64,000 bases of DNA from Neoceratodus forsteri (lineage: Eukaryota > Chordata > Ceratodontiformes > Ceratodontidae), in the NCBI GenBank assembly GCA_016271365.2, contig CM057449.1, forward strand, positions 1,563,288,501-1,563,352,500, read 5' to 3'. Below the pieces are notes generated by a model. It was not told the origin of the DNA, ran no database searches, and saw only the letters and a list, made by a program, of their open reading frames with translations. The translations under genes were made by a program, and so were the position numbers. Shown here piece after piece: positions 45,480 to 56,490 of this stretch (positions are counted from its first letter, which is position 1; each line of letters opens with the position of its first letter).

Positions 45480-45830
45480 TCAGTGTCCGAGGTCCATGGT
45501 ATAATTATGATTATGCCTAGGTCTCTCTCATTTTCAGTTTCCTTTAATAAGTTATTACACAATGAATATTGATGTGGAATGTGTTTTTCCCCTAGGTGCA
45601 ACATTCTGCATTTATCAAGATTCAGTTTCATGCCCTACTTACATGCCCACCTGGTAATGGAATCAAGATCTCACTGGAGTCTTTCCATTTCCTCTGTGGT
45701 GTTACATGGATCTTCTAATGTGGAGTCATCTGCATTTGTTGTACTCCAGTTAGTGACTTTTTTTTCGTTCATGTCTGAGACGAAAATTTGAAATATTAAT
45801 GGGCCCAGGAGCACTGAGCCATAGTTAAGC
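45480..45830 (-). pseudogene. Old CR1/Rex-type LINE, ORF2 RT segment
   Basis: Upstream part of the LINE broken at 44568. The minus strand gives LGPLIFQIFVSDMNEK, NADDSTLE (decayed Y/FADD block), and MKLNLDKCRMLHLGEKH followed by NERDLGIII. Frame and order fit directly before the 43990-44568 segment, with only about 10 residues missing at the gap. Two stops are visible. Confidence 0.75.
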
Positions 45831-46894
45831 TACTTGTCCTCATGAGTCTGAAGTTACTCTTCCTATCAAGGTTCAGAACTATCAATAAACTTGTTTTCAA
45901 TTGTCAAAGGATTTATCTCTGTATACATTTGTAACTACAAGAAGTACTTTCAATTTTGATTTGTTGTACTCAGGCTTGATGCTCATCTCCCACCTCTCCA
46001 CAGCCCCAGGGAAGCATTCTGTAAACCTGGCATTCCCTGCTCTGTGTCCTGAGATCATGGGTACATCAGTGCTGGCACAGAGTTCAGGCCCAGCAACCAG
46101 TGCCCAGATTCAAACTAGCTGCAAGTCCCACAGACACACTACAGATCATGTTCAGATATTATGGAGATGGGAATGTTTAACAAGAATTCATAATAACTGA
46201 CCCAATAATACAGTGGTTGGGGAACAACTTGCCATGCCGGTGAACCCGAGTTTATACCCTGAGCCTGGATCACGGCTGCAGGCCAGCAGAAGGCTGCCAA
46301 GTCATATGCATGAATGCCCCTAGCCTTCAGGGAGGGAAGGTTGTGTTGCCTGTTACATGACTGCCCTCTAGTGACCACAGGGAATCAGCATGAGCAGGGC
46401 ACACCAATGGCTGATGGATAGGATTGCTCTTGTGATGACATTCCTCAACATGCATGTGTGTGCCTAGGAGAGAGCCCCAGCTGATGCCATCCAGGTGAGG
46501 AAGCACAAGTGAAAGCGAGCAGTCTCTGGGATGATGGCTCCAGCATGCTTATGCCTGCCTTGCCACCCCAACTCCACATTATGCTTCAGTTAGGGTGGTG
46601 GGGAGATCCACCTTTCAACCAGCTCCATCATTGGAGCAAGCCGTGCAGAACCCCTGGGGCAGCAGTGGGGGATGATGGGGCTGGGCAGTCACCAGTAGGA
46701 GTCTGAGGGGGACATCCAGCTCCAGGGAGCATAAGAAACAGAAGGGAAAACAAAGAGGAGTTATTAGTCTCAGGTCCAGGATTCCTAAAAAAAGATTCTC
46801 ACAATCATCCAAGGGAAAAAAAGCACTCAAATCTCACTGATCCAATCCCTTGAAGCGGGCAAGAAATATAAAGTAAACAGACCTGAGGCAAAAA
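45831..46894. other. No gene recognised; unassigned sequence
   Basis: No BED zinc finger or other conserved feature was found, though this is where the N-terminus of the neighbouring hAT transposase would be expected. Confidence 0.4.
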
Positions 46895-48360
46895 AAGTTA
46901 AGAGCGATTATGGAAATGTTATCCACTGACTTGCTGCCATTCTCCTTTATGAGAAAAGTTGGTTTTCTTTTGCTAATGCAAGTTGCTGTGCCAAGGTATC
47001 ACGTGCCTAGCTGTACCTATTTTTCCACAGTGGCTCTTCCTGATTTGTTTCTGTAAGACTGTGTCACATGCCCTGAAAGCATCATTTGTTCCAGTTGTTC
47101 ACATCACCACTGACATGTGGACTAGTGATCACACTACTGAATACACAGCAGTGACTGTCCATTGGGTCAGTTTCCCCTCTTTGTTCTCCTCCTGCTACTC
47201 TGGGTTAAGTGCCGGCAGCAGCAGCAGTAGTAGCTCCCTGTCAGCGATGCCCCCCAACCTGTGCAAGAAGGCAGCTTTATGTATTGCTGGCTTTGACAAT
47301 GACCATCATGCAGAGAATGTGCTACACTTCCTTCATCAGAAGTCTGATGAGTTGCTGACACCACACTCATTACCAGTAGGTTTTATAGTAACAGATAAAG
47401 CAAAGAACATTATACAGGCAGTTGAGGACAGGGATTATACACATGTTCCATATTTTGCTCACTGTATAACTCTGGCAGTTCAGGGATTTGTAGACAAGGA
47501 AGGCACCACTGTGCAGACGTGTAATTCTGGCCAAAAAGGTTTGTGGTCATTTTAGCCATTCTCTAAAGGCATGGAAGCTATTATGAAGCATTCAGCAGTG
47601 GAAATACCTTCCCTCCACCACCTGAAACAGGATGTGGCAACAAGATAGAATTCCACCTATTACATAATGGAACGGCTCCTAGAACAACAGAAGGGTATCC
47701 ACCAGTATGCCGTAGAGCATGGTATTGGTGAGTGAGACGTAAACATTAGCCCAAATAGGTGGCACTTTTTGGAGACCCTCTGCACTGTGCTGAAAATCTT
47801 TGAGAAGGCCACAAGCATGGTATGTGCTGATGCAGCAGATCTAAGCCAGGTACTTCCCCCTCATTGCCCTCATTAACCTTTGACTTCTTTGTATGGAAAC
47901 TATATAAGGAAAAGGATATCATTGCTCTCAGTCTAGTAGAAAGGCTACGATTCCATTTCTGGAATGACACGTGCATTTCACAAATGCATACAGATGACCA
48001 CTGCATTCTGGTCACTCTCTTGCACCCTCAGTTCAAAGACACATTTGAGACATTCTTGGATACACAAGAATGCAGTAAGCATCAGCAGTCCTATAACGTC
48101 TTGCTTATACATATGATCTCTGTATGTATGGCAAAAATCATGAACAGGAAGACAAACAGAGCAGCAGAACAACACTCATCATCATCTCTTGCTGGAAGCA
48201 CACAGACATACCAGGTGGAGGAGAGGGAAGAAGTAGTATCCCACTGTGTTTCTACTGCTATTGAACATGACAGGAGTCACTCATGTTTGTCTCCAGGTCA
48301 GCCTACTACTAGTGCTGCTGTTGCACCCCCAAGAAAGACAGCAACTGATGACACACCATG
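46895..48360 (+). pseudogene. hAT transposase (ZBED-like), degenerate
   Basis: Cut-and-paste transposase remnant. The start (about 46895-47040) reads MEMLSTDLLPFSFMRKVGFL then PRYHVPSCTYF, the conserved lead of ZBED-type hAT proteins. Then ITTDMWTSDHTTEYTAVTVH (first catalytic Asp) with an unusual Ser run, and FIVTDKAKNIIQAV with YFAHCITLAVQGFV (second Asp and the C/H region). Past a frame break comes NSTYYIMERLLEQQ, preceded by a stop where the family has Trp (RW motif), and finally HCILVTLLHPQFKDTF (48000). No BED finger was found upstream and the C-terminal dimerisation segment is eroded. At least one frameshift and several stops make it inactive. Nothing suggests domestication. Confidence 0.85.
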
Positions 48361-48809
48361 ATGGGAACAATTGTCTGACTATGGCTCGATGAATAAATAC
48401 GGCAAGTCACTTTCTAACACAGCGATGACTGATATGCCAGCAAACAAAAATGGTGTAGAATTATCTGGATGAGAACGTGCCACTAGCAGATGGAGATGAG
48501 TCTCTATTGTAGTAGTACCAAAAAAAGCCCATTTGGTCCTCTTTGACACAGGTAGCTACTGAACACCTCAGTTGCCCACCTGCAAGTATGTACTCAAAAG
48601 AGGAGTTTCACTGTTGCAGGCAATATTGTCAGCAACATGAGAACATGCCTTTCAACCAAAATGTAGAGATGCTCACTTTTAAAAAAAATAACCTGCCCTT
48701 TTTTCCGAATCTCTTTTTGCCATGGGGTATGGCTGGTGAATCTTCTACTCTTCCAACTGGGCCAGTAGACAGGATGATGGGATGGATGGGGAGGGCTTCT
48801 GTGTCCATT

Positions 48810-49290
48810 TTTTTTTTTTGAACCAGTAGCCTGGACACACACAATGAGATGCTGCACTGTTGCCTTCACTCAGTCATCTTCAGATTAATTTTTGGTCAGT
48901 TTTTGCTAGGCTGCACAGGCTGCATTAATAATTTAGGGGGTAACATTGCCCATGAAACCAGTGCGTACAACACATAGCCAAGGCATAACTAGAAGCCTTG
49001 TTCATTTGTGGCACTGTTCCAATGGGCACACAATTTTTGGAACCAGTAGCCACACTGTGGGATACTGCACTGTTGTCTTTACTCAGTCTTCTTCGGATTA
49101 ATTTTTGGTAAATTTTTGCCAGTTCTGCACAGGCCAAATGAATAGTTTTGGGGCAATGTTGCCCATGAAACCACTGTGTACAACACTTAACCAAGGCATA
49201 ACTGGAAGCCTTGCCCATGTGTGGCACTGTCCCAATATGCACACCATTTTTGGCATCAATAGCCCACACTGTGGGATGTTGTACTGATAT
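48810..49290. repeat. ~215-bp tandem repeat downstream of the hAT gene
   Basis: GAACCAGTAGCC recurs near 48820 and 49039, and a diverged copy (GGCATCAATAGCC) starts near 49250, a spacing of about 213-218 bp. Units share GATTAATTTTTGGT, TTGCCCATGAAACCA and AACCAAGGCATAACT-GGAAGCC. A related piece lies at 55495-55560. They could be subterminal repeats of the hAT element or a separate satellite-like unit. Confidence 0.7.
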
Positions 49291-49339
49291 TTGTTAATGG
49301 CATAACAGTATGCCTTACAATTTACAAAAATTGTATTTT

Positions 49340-51095
49340 TATTTTTTGAGCAATATTATTATTCACTGACCTATGTGGCCAGTGTAGTGTTATGCTTGTG
49401 CAACTGTATTAGTTTGGTTTTGGCCATTCACACTCTCTATTCCAGAGGAATTACCACCCTGTAGGGGTATGAAGGCAAGGAACTCTCGGAGAGGGTTCCA
49501 CCCCTAGAGGTGCCATGGGACGAGTCCCATGGCTAAAGGTACCTTAGGAATCCCCAAAAGAAATGTAGTATCATCCCCAAAAAGGAGGAAACATGAAGCA
49601 TATGAGCAAGCAGCAACTGTGACAAAGGAGCAGTAACTGTAACGTAGTAGTAGAAAAGCATAGGCAGCTTATAATGCAATGAGATGCTCAGCTGGATAAT
49701 GTAATCACTGCCCAGGTTTGTGTAGCATGATACTGATGGTTTGCCTTGAGATGAGGGGATCCCCTAAGGAGAGAGGGAACGGCAGGACATCCTCCACCTC
49801 CATCCAACAACGGAACCTAAAGAAACTAGGGGAAACAACTATGCTAACTGTTATGACCTGCGGCAATGGAGGAGAGAAAAAAAAACCCTATGAGGAGGAA
49901 ATCTCTGGGGATCCAAGGCCTAAGTCGCCTTCCCTCCAGGCCTGGGATGGTTTATTTAGTGACTGCTCTGCAGCTGCAATTTGGAAAACCCAATTAAAGG
50001 GAGGTGGAAAATATTCCAATTTGGAGGAAGGCTCTCACTCAAACCCACTAGTGGGAACGCAGTGGAAGGTTGCGAGAAAACTGTGCAACAATACGTGCAT
50101 CCAAGGCGCAGGAGGAGAGCAACAACTGCTGAGGCACTCACCTGGCCTACCCACCCTAAATCAAACCAGGTGAACCAGAGGCAGTCATAGAGAGAATGTG
50201 GTGAAGGTGCCTCGCTAGGGAAACCCCTAAAGTCAATGGCCAACCGTTATAGTAGTACACTAGAGCCAAAGGAGGTAACTTTTTCGACCCTTCACCACTA
50301 CTCTTAAATTCTATACCAGGAGCTGCTGTCACATAGCAGGCAGCTAAAGCCAAGCCCAGGGGGAGAACATTCCCAGCTATGGGCCAGGTGAGAAGAATCC
50401 TACCCCAAGCTGGACACGCTCGAGATGCGGACTAAATGCAGAGCGAGACCGTCGGCTGCAGGAACCCTGTGCCAGAATACAATGGCTGGCATGCCCCAGA
50501 AATTGATTGAGAGCTGAAAAACTGGTGAGCTGAATGAGCACAGTATGCGGAGATCATAATGAGTACTGAGTGCTGAGACCTTGCAAGGTCGAATACAGAT
50601 TGAGTGCAGCAGAATCCCAGAGGCTGAAGCCAAGGGATGGCAGTAGGCATGAAGCAATGGTTTGCATAAGCAAGGAGTAATGGTTGCGTAAGCAAGTGTG
50701 GACCTGCATGTAGGTCAGTAAGCAGTAGTGATAGGTGGACCTACACAGAGGTCTGCATAACATACTGTATAGCATTAACAGCACTGAATTGGGAGCAAGC
50801 CAGCCAGAGCAGTTCAAAGCCAAATCAAGGTGACAAACTCTGAGGATTTTCAGATGCAACAGGATTTAGAACAGAATTAATTAGCCACATAGGCCATGAC
50901 CCCCCAAACACCTGCCAGTCCATGCTGTAGGACAAACAAGGAAGTGATGGAAGGGCTGAGAACCACATGCAGATATAAAGCTAATTTAATAGCCTCAGCA
51001 GGAGCTTTAGCTAACCTCAGAGTAAAACGATGTACAATAGCATGGGAATAAACAAAGCAGTAGCAGGAAGCAATTAGGCCTGTGCAGCAGTAGTA
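49340..51095. other. Unassigned repeat-like block, left of CR1 copy D
   Basis: No recognised protein domain; the 151-codon frame at 49718-50173 has no motif. It contains a perfect palindrome at 49512-49533. The block at 54845-55450 has similar composition, so the two may be one sequence split by CR1 copy D. It separates the hAT-side repeats at 48810-49290 from their relative at 55495. Confidence 0.35.
49512..49533. repeat. 22-bp perfect palindrome
   Basis: GCCATGGGAC, a GA spacer, then GTCCCATGGC. Single occurrence in the window. Confidence 0.8.
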
Positions 51096-51103
51096 AAAAA
51101 ACA

Positions 51104-51760
51104 GTGGAACAGAGGTGCATCCCTCCAGCTGTACCTCTCCAAAATTCATATGCTGTTCTAGCAAAGAGTGGTTTCTCTATAGAGGCACCTGCAGTGGAGA
51201 CCAAGGAGGATGCTGGGAACCTCCATAAAGGAAACCCACAGGAGGGTGGCATGAGACCCCACAGGGGAAGGAAACAACTCCTGGTGGGGGACTCAATCAT
51301 TAGGGGGGTAGAAGTGGGGGGGAGGAAGGGGATAGGAAGGTAAGGTGCCTGCCTGGCGTCACGGCTCAGAGGGACAGGAAGCGAATCCTCAGGATTGTGG
51401 GAACAGCTGCACAAGGGAGGGAGCTGGATGTCATTGTCCACCCAGGGACAAATGACCTGGCTGTGAATGGGATCAGAGCAGTGCAAGAGGTTTGTGGAGT
51501 TGGGGAGGGGTCTTAGACAAGTAGCATGTATGGTAACCTTCTAGGAGGTGCTGCCTGTCTATGGCAAGGATGATGCTAGGGTATTCTGCACCATGGGATT
51601 CAATGAATGGTTGAAAAACTGGTGTGGAGTTCAGGGTTTTGGCTTCATTGGAGACTGGGGAGCCACCTGGAGGGATGCAGCCTTATACTGGCATGATGGT
51701 CTGCATCTGTCCAGGGGGGAACCAGGATCCTAGGTGACAGGTTTAAATGCTTCATTGGCA
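51104..51760 (+). pseudogene. CR1 ORF1 fragment, SGNH-type esterase
   Basis: Encodes the ORF1 accessory protein of CR1-type LINEs, which carries an SGNH-hydrolase-like esterase domain. Visible blocks in order are QNSYAVLAKSGF (N-terminal link), KQLLVGDSIIRGV (catalytic Ser in GDS, 51288-51296), VHPGTNDL (Asn block, about 51444-51455), FNEWLKNWCGVQGFGFIGDW, and WHDGLHLSRGEPGS (Asp-x-x-His pair, 51695-51712). The catalytic set is therefore all present, but the frames shift between blocks and a stop lies before the middle. ORF2 begins about 200 bp downstream. Confidence 0.75.
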
Positions 51761-51959
51761 AGCATTTAAACTAGCCAAGGGGGGAGGCACTGAAAAGCAG
51801 CAGAGAAATCCCAGCCTCCCGCCACAAAACACAGTAGTTAGAGAGGTAAACACCAAGGTAAAGAAGTCAGTAGGGAGCAGGACAGGGATAAATGCAGAAA
51901 AAGGCAGTAAGTACAGGGATGGGGCTAAAAGGGGTAAGGCCATAAAAAATAAATGGAAG

Positions 51960-54732
51960 GTGATGAGTACCAATGCCCACAGTCTGTGCAACAAGCTCCC
52001 TGAACTAGTGGCCTTGATGGAAGAGGGCTGCCTGGATATTGTGGCAGTCACTGAAACATGGTACACAGAGAACCATGACTGGGATATCAACATACCAGGA
52101 TACACAGTCTACAGGAGGAACAGGGTGGGTAAAAAAAGGAGGAGAAGTGTCTCTCTATATAAGGGAAGAGATTAAAGCAACAAAACTAAAGAGTAAACAG
52201 GAAGTTGATGAGTCACTATGGATTGCCCTGGAGACAGGAAATGGCACCACAGTCCGCATGGGGGTTGTGTACACAGACCCCCATCTCAGGGGAAGGAAAT
52301 GGACAAGGAAATTATAGAAGGCATCCTTAAAATGGCAGAAAAAGGGGAGATATTGTTGATGGGGGACCTGAATATACCAGATGTTAACTGGAGTACCTTT
52401 GCTGCAGGCACATCCAAGAGCAGGGTCATTCTTGATGCCCTACAGGGGCCATGCCTCAGACAGCTAGTGCTGGAACCCACTCGGGAGGGAGCAATCTTAG
52501 ACCTGGTACTCTCAAATGGGGAAGGAGAAAGAATCTCAGATTTAGAAGCGGGTAGCCATCTGGGAACAAGTGACTACCAAACAGTGTGGTTCACAATAAA
52601 CACAGCCATAGAGTCAAGCCACACAAAAACAAGAGTATTGGACTTTAGGAAGACTAACTTTGGGAAAATGAGAGAGTGCCTCAGAAAAGCACTAGCAAAA
52701 AGGCAAGGAGGAAGGGTGGAGGAACAATGGGGAATAATCAAAACAGCCATCACAGAGGAAACAAGCCTTTGTGTGAAGCAAATCAACAAAACAAAACAAA
52801 GGAAAAAAACACTATGGTTCTCAAAAGAGGTGGCAGGGATGGTTAAGGAGAAAAGGATAGCATTCAGGAAATATAAGGAAATACAGAAGGAGCAGGACAA
52901 AGAACTTTATCAGTTAAAGCAGAAAGAGGCAGGGAAGGCAGTCAGAATAGCAAAGGCACAAACTGAGGAAAAGATAGCCAACTCTGTTAAGAAGGGGGAT
53001 AAAACCTTTTATAGGTACATTAGGGAGCGAAGAAAACCCAAGGGAGGGATACAGAGACTTAATAAAGGGAAGGGAATGTGGGCAGAGGGTGACAGTGAAA
53101 AAGCAGGGATACTAAATGAATATTTCTGCTCAGTATTCACAACAGAAGAGGAGGGTGAGGTACCTAAACCATACAAGGGAGAAACTTTGAATAGTGGGGT
53201 CGATACCAGTCCATTCACAAAAGAAAGGGTTTTGAAAGAACTCTTGAAACTGAGGGTGGACAAAGCAATGGGGCCTGATGGGATTCACCCCAGAATTCTT
53301 AAAGAACTAAGAGTAGAACTAGCAATGCCACTGACTACTCTCTTTAACAAATCATGGGAGGCTGGGGTGGTACCTGAAGACTGAAGGAGGGCAGATGTGA
53401 TTCCACTTCACAAAAGTGGGAGCAGGGCAGAGGCAGGAGACTACAGACCAGTTAGTTTGACATCAGTGGTAGGGGAAAATGATGGAATCACTTCTGAAAG
53501 AAAGAATTGTTGAGTACCTAGAGGCCAGTGGGGCACAGGACCCAAGGCAGCATGGTTTCACAGCAGGAAGGTCATGTCAGATGAACCTAATAGATTTCTT
53601 TGACTGGGTGACCAAAGTAGTAGACCAGGGAGGGGCTGTGGATATGGCCTACCTAGATTTTAGCAAGGCATTTGACACAGTCTCACACAAAAGATTAATA
53701 TACAAGTTAACCAGCCTTGTAGTGGGTCCCAAGGTGGTAGCCTGGATAAAAAACTGGCTGGACAACAGGACACAAAGGGTAATAGTAAACGGAGTCCACA
53801 GTGAAGAAAGGAAGGTAACTAGTGGGGTACCACAGGGTTCGGTACTGGGACCTGTCCTCTTTAATGTCTTTATAAGTGACATTGGAGAGCACCTGGAAGG
53901 AAAGGTATGTCTCTTTGCAGATGACACAAAGATCTGCAACAGGGTTGATACACAAGGTGGGGTGGAAAGAATGAAAAGGGACTTGGCAAGGTTGGAGGAA
54001 TGGTCAAATATGTGGCAGCTCAGATTCAATACAAAGAAGTGCAAGGTAATGCATCTGGGAAACAAAAACCCAGGGGAAGAGTACACAATGGGGGGTGACT
54101 TAATAACAACAACAAAAATCAAAAGAGACCTAGTAGTAATTATAGCAGATGACCTAAAGGTGGGCAAGCAATGTGAGAAGGCAGTAAGGAGGGCTGGGGG
54201 GATACTGGGATGCACAGGGAGAGGCATCAATAGTAGAAAACAGGAAGTTGTTATCCCTCTGTACAGACAGTTAGTGAGACCCCATCTGGAGTACTACATG
54301 CAGTTCTGGAGACCCCATCTCCACAAAGACATAGACAGAGCGGAGGCTATTCAGAGGAGGGCAACCAAAATGGTGCAGGGTCTGCACCAGAAGACATATG
54401 AGGAGAGACTAAAGCAGCTCAATATGTATACCCTTGAGGAAAGGAGGGAGAGGGGGGACATGATAGAAACTTTCAAGTATCTCAAGGGAATTAACAAAGT
54501 ACAAGAGGGTAGTATCTTTCAGAAGAAGAGATGTGCAAGAACAAGGGGGCACAATTTGAAGACAGAGAGGGGACAGCTCAGAGGTAATGTTAGAAAGTAT
54601 TTTTTCACAGAGAGGGTTGTGGATGCATGGAATAGCCTTCCTGAGGAGGTTGTGGAGTCAGGAACAGTGGGAGAATTCAAGAATGCATGGGACAGGCATA
54701 AGGCAATTCTAGTTGGGGGTAGGAGGAAGTAA
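51960..54732 (+). pseudogene. CR1 ORF2 (APE endonuclease + RT), near-complete
   Basis: Endonuclease: VMSTNAHSLCNKL (Asn block), IVAVTETWY (catalytic Glu), LLMGDLNIPDVNWS (D-x-N), and HLGTSDYQTVWF (SDY where other copies and families have SDH). Linker, then RT: AMGPDGIHPRILKELRVEL, MAYLDFSKAFDTVSHKRL, GVPQGSVLGPVLFNVF and LFADDTKI with both Asp (53914-53925). C-terminus: LRGNVRKYFFTERVVDAWNS. Frames change near 52130 (a run of seven A), near 52305 and near 53470 (GGGG before AAAA). A TGA at 53385 interrupts. The last 417 codons (53479-54732) are open to the natural stop. The protein nicks target DNA and primes reverse transcription there. Confidence 0.9.
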
Positions 54733-54844
54733 GCTGTTGATTAACTAGAATCTGCAGCTTATCCATCAGGTAGGGAAATGGGCAGACTGGGTGTGCCAGG
54801 TGGTCCTTATCTGCCATCAAATTCTATGTTTCTATGTTTATGTT

Positions 54845-55490
54845 AAATGAGTACACTGAGTTGTAACTGCAATAAATGAAAGGAGGCATAATGCTCTTAA
54901 AGCACTGTCACCAGGCAGTGCAATGAAACTGCTGCAATGAGGTAATTAGAACAAGCATGAGTGATCTGTAGAGCTAGGTTCAGTGAATCTGAGTTTGATG
55001 AAAGTAATAGAGTATGCCATGGAACAGCTATGTGAGCTGAAACACACAAATCAGGTTTGCAGTTGCAGTACAAGTAATTTGAGAGTTGTGAGTAACTGAA
55101 AGCAAGCAGTATGAGCCCTAAAGTAGCAGTATGCTAGGAGCTTAGAAAAGCCCCCCCCCCCAAAAAAAGGAAGGAAGCACATACAGCCGAAGGCAAAATA
55201 CAAACCAGAAGCAGGAAAATAAACACAGAAGCCCAGCAGAGACAAGCAGGAGCAGCATGGGGGGGGGGGCAGGCCCCAGCCAGGCCCAACCAGTTCAGAG
55301 GACAAACTGACAGAACCTTCGTCTGCAAAGAAAAAATGCTTCACAGTGAGGCTGAGAGAAACTGCTTTTATAGCTCAGGACATGGGAGTGGCTGGCTGCT
55401 TGGCCACTGAACTTCAGGCAAAGCCTTTCCAATTATTATTATTATTATTATTTAGCCACATACTTTTTATTACTAATTAAGCACTCACCA
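54845..55490. other. Unassigned repeat-like block, right of CR1 copy D
   Basis: No gene recognised. Includes C9 and G10 homopolymers (55151-55159, about 55259-55269) and a (TTA)n run at 55433-55452. May be the right half of the sequence at 49340-51095. Confidence 0.35.
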
Positions 55491-55494
55491 TGTT

Positions 55495-55640
55495 TGGCAC
55501 TGATTAAAACAGTTTTTGGAACCAGTACCCCACAATGTAGCCCACTGCATCATCCCACTGTTTTGGGTGCTTCATCAGCCCAGTGCATTACGTTATTCAC
55601 TTTATCCCATTTCCTAATGCTTGTTAATGGTCGAACCATT
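55495..55640. repeat. Fragment related to the ~215-bp repeat at 48.8-49.3 kb
   Basis: TTTGGCACTG, TTTTTGGAACCAGTA-CCCCACAATGT and CCCACTGCATC parallel the units near 49000-49090, in the same orientation. This suggests the two regions were once adjacent. Confidence 0.5.
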
Positions 55641-55724
55641 GCCTTTGAGAGAATATTGGCTAACTCTATGCAAGTTGACAAAGTTTGTGTTGTCAAACTT
55701 TGGGAGGTTCGCACAACCCTACTG

Positions 55725-56490
55725 GGAAGGCATACAGGAACCTCCCTATCCAGTCCAGAACTAGGGCTTCCTCTGAGACTGTACCCCTTTCTGGAGGCCT
55801 GCAACAAAACTGTAGGTGCTGATTGGTCTCACATGAAGCAAACAATTTTATTTCCGGAGTGCCTCATCTTCCGAAGACTGAGGCCAGCATCTGCTGGTTC
55901 AGGGCCTACTCATGGTTTCCCTGGCTGATTCTGCTTAGGGCATCTGCTATGACATTGTCCTTGCTTGGCAGATGCACAGCATAAATCTTTGCATCTAGGG
56001 AGTAGGCTATATCCCAGATCTTCATGGCTTCTGTGCATCGTTTGAGGCTCTTGTTCCTCCCTGCTTGTTTATGTAATATATTGTTGTGGTACTGGCTGTC
56101 TGAAGCTGAACAGACTGGCCTTGCGCCTAGAAGGAGAAAGACTGCATTTCAAGCAATACAGCTCTGAGCACTATAAGACTGATGTGTTCCTGAACCTCCT
56201 GTGGGCTCCAGATGCTACTTATTGTGAGTTCCCCTAGGTGAGCGCCCCACCCTAGGAGTGGGGCATCTGTCGTGAGGACACTTGTTGAGGATTGCTGCAG
56301 GAAGGGAATACCCTCTCTGAGGTTGATTTCCTCCTTCCACCACTCTAGTGCATCCACAAAGGTCTTTATGACTGGTACTAGCTTGGACAGTGTATGCCAC
56401 CTTTGAGACCAGTGGTCCTTTATGTGGTATTGAAGGTCCCTTATCTGGAATCTGGCCCATGGCACCACTATTGTGGACGATGCCATGTGG
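55725..56490 (-). pseudogene. DIRS RNase H domain and tail
   Basis: The frame at 56127-56486 has HWSQRWHTLSKLVPV, VLTTDAPLLGWGAHLGEL (first catalytic Asp in TTDA) and GIWSPQE-like SIWSPQEVQEHISLIVLRAV (Glu-x-Arg region, here Val for Glu). Past a frame change it reads IYYINKQGGTRA, AYSLDAKIYAVHLPSKDNVI and ADALSR. It would degrade RNA in RNA-DNA hybrids. It follows RT immediately, as in DIRS elements. Confidence 0.82.

Larger units (their letters stand above)
51100..54840 (+). mobile_element. CR1-like LINE copy D, most complete copy
   Basis: Contains an ORF1 esterase region, then the ORF2 endonuclease, linker, RT, C-terminal region and 3' UTR, ending in AAATTCTATGTTTCTATG. The left boundary is approximate because the start of ORF1 was not recognised. 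It is very similar to copy C on the opposite strand, which implies fairly recent activity of the family. Only three frameshifts and one stop were seen in ORF2. Confidence 0.9.

Noticed and set aside
46895..48360. Domesticated hAT (ZBED-type) host gene
   Set aside because: Stops, a frameshift, loss of the conserved Trp and no BED finger point to a dead transposon, not a conserved gene.
50400..51486. Overlapping minus-strand frames of 85-159 codons
   Set aside because: Low-complexity, Cys/Leu-rich shadows with no motif; the part past 51100 is antisense to CR1 ORF1.
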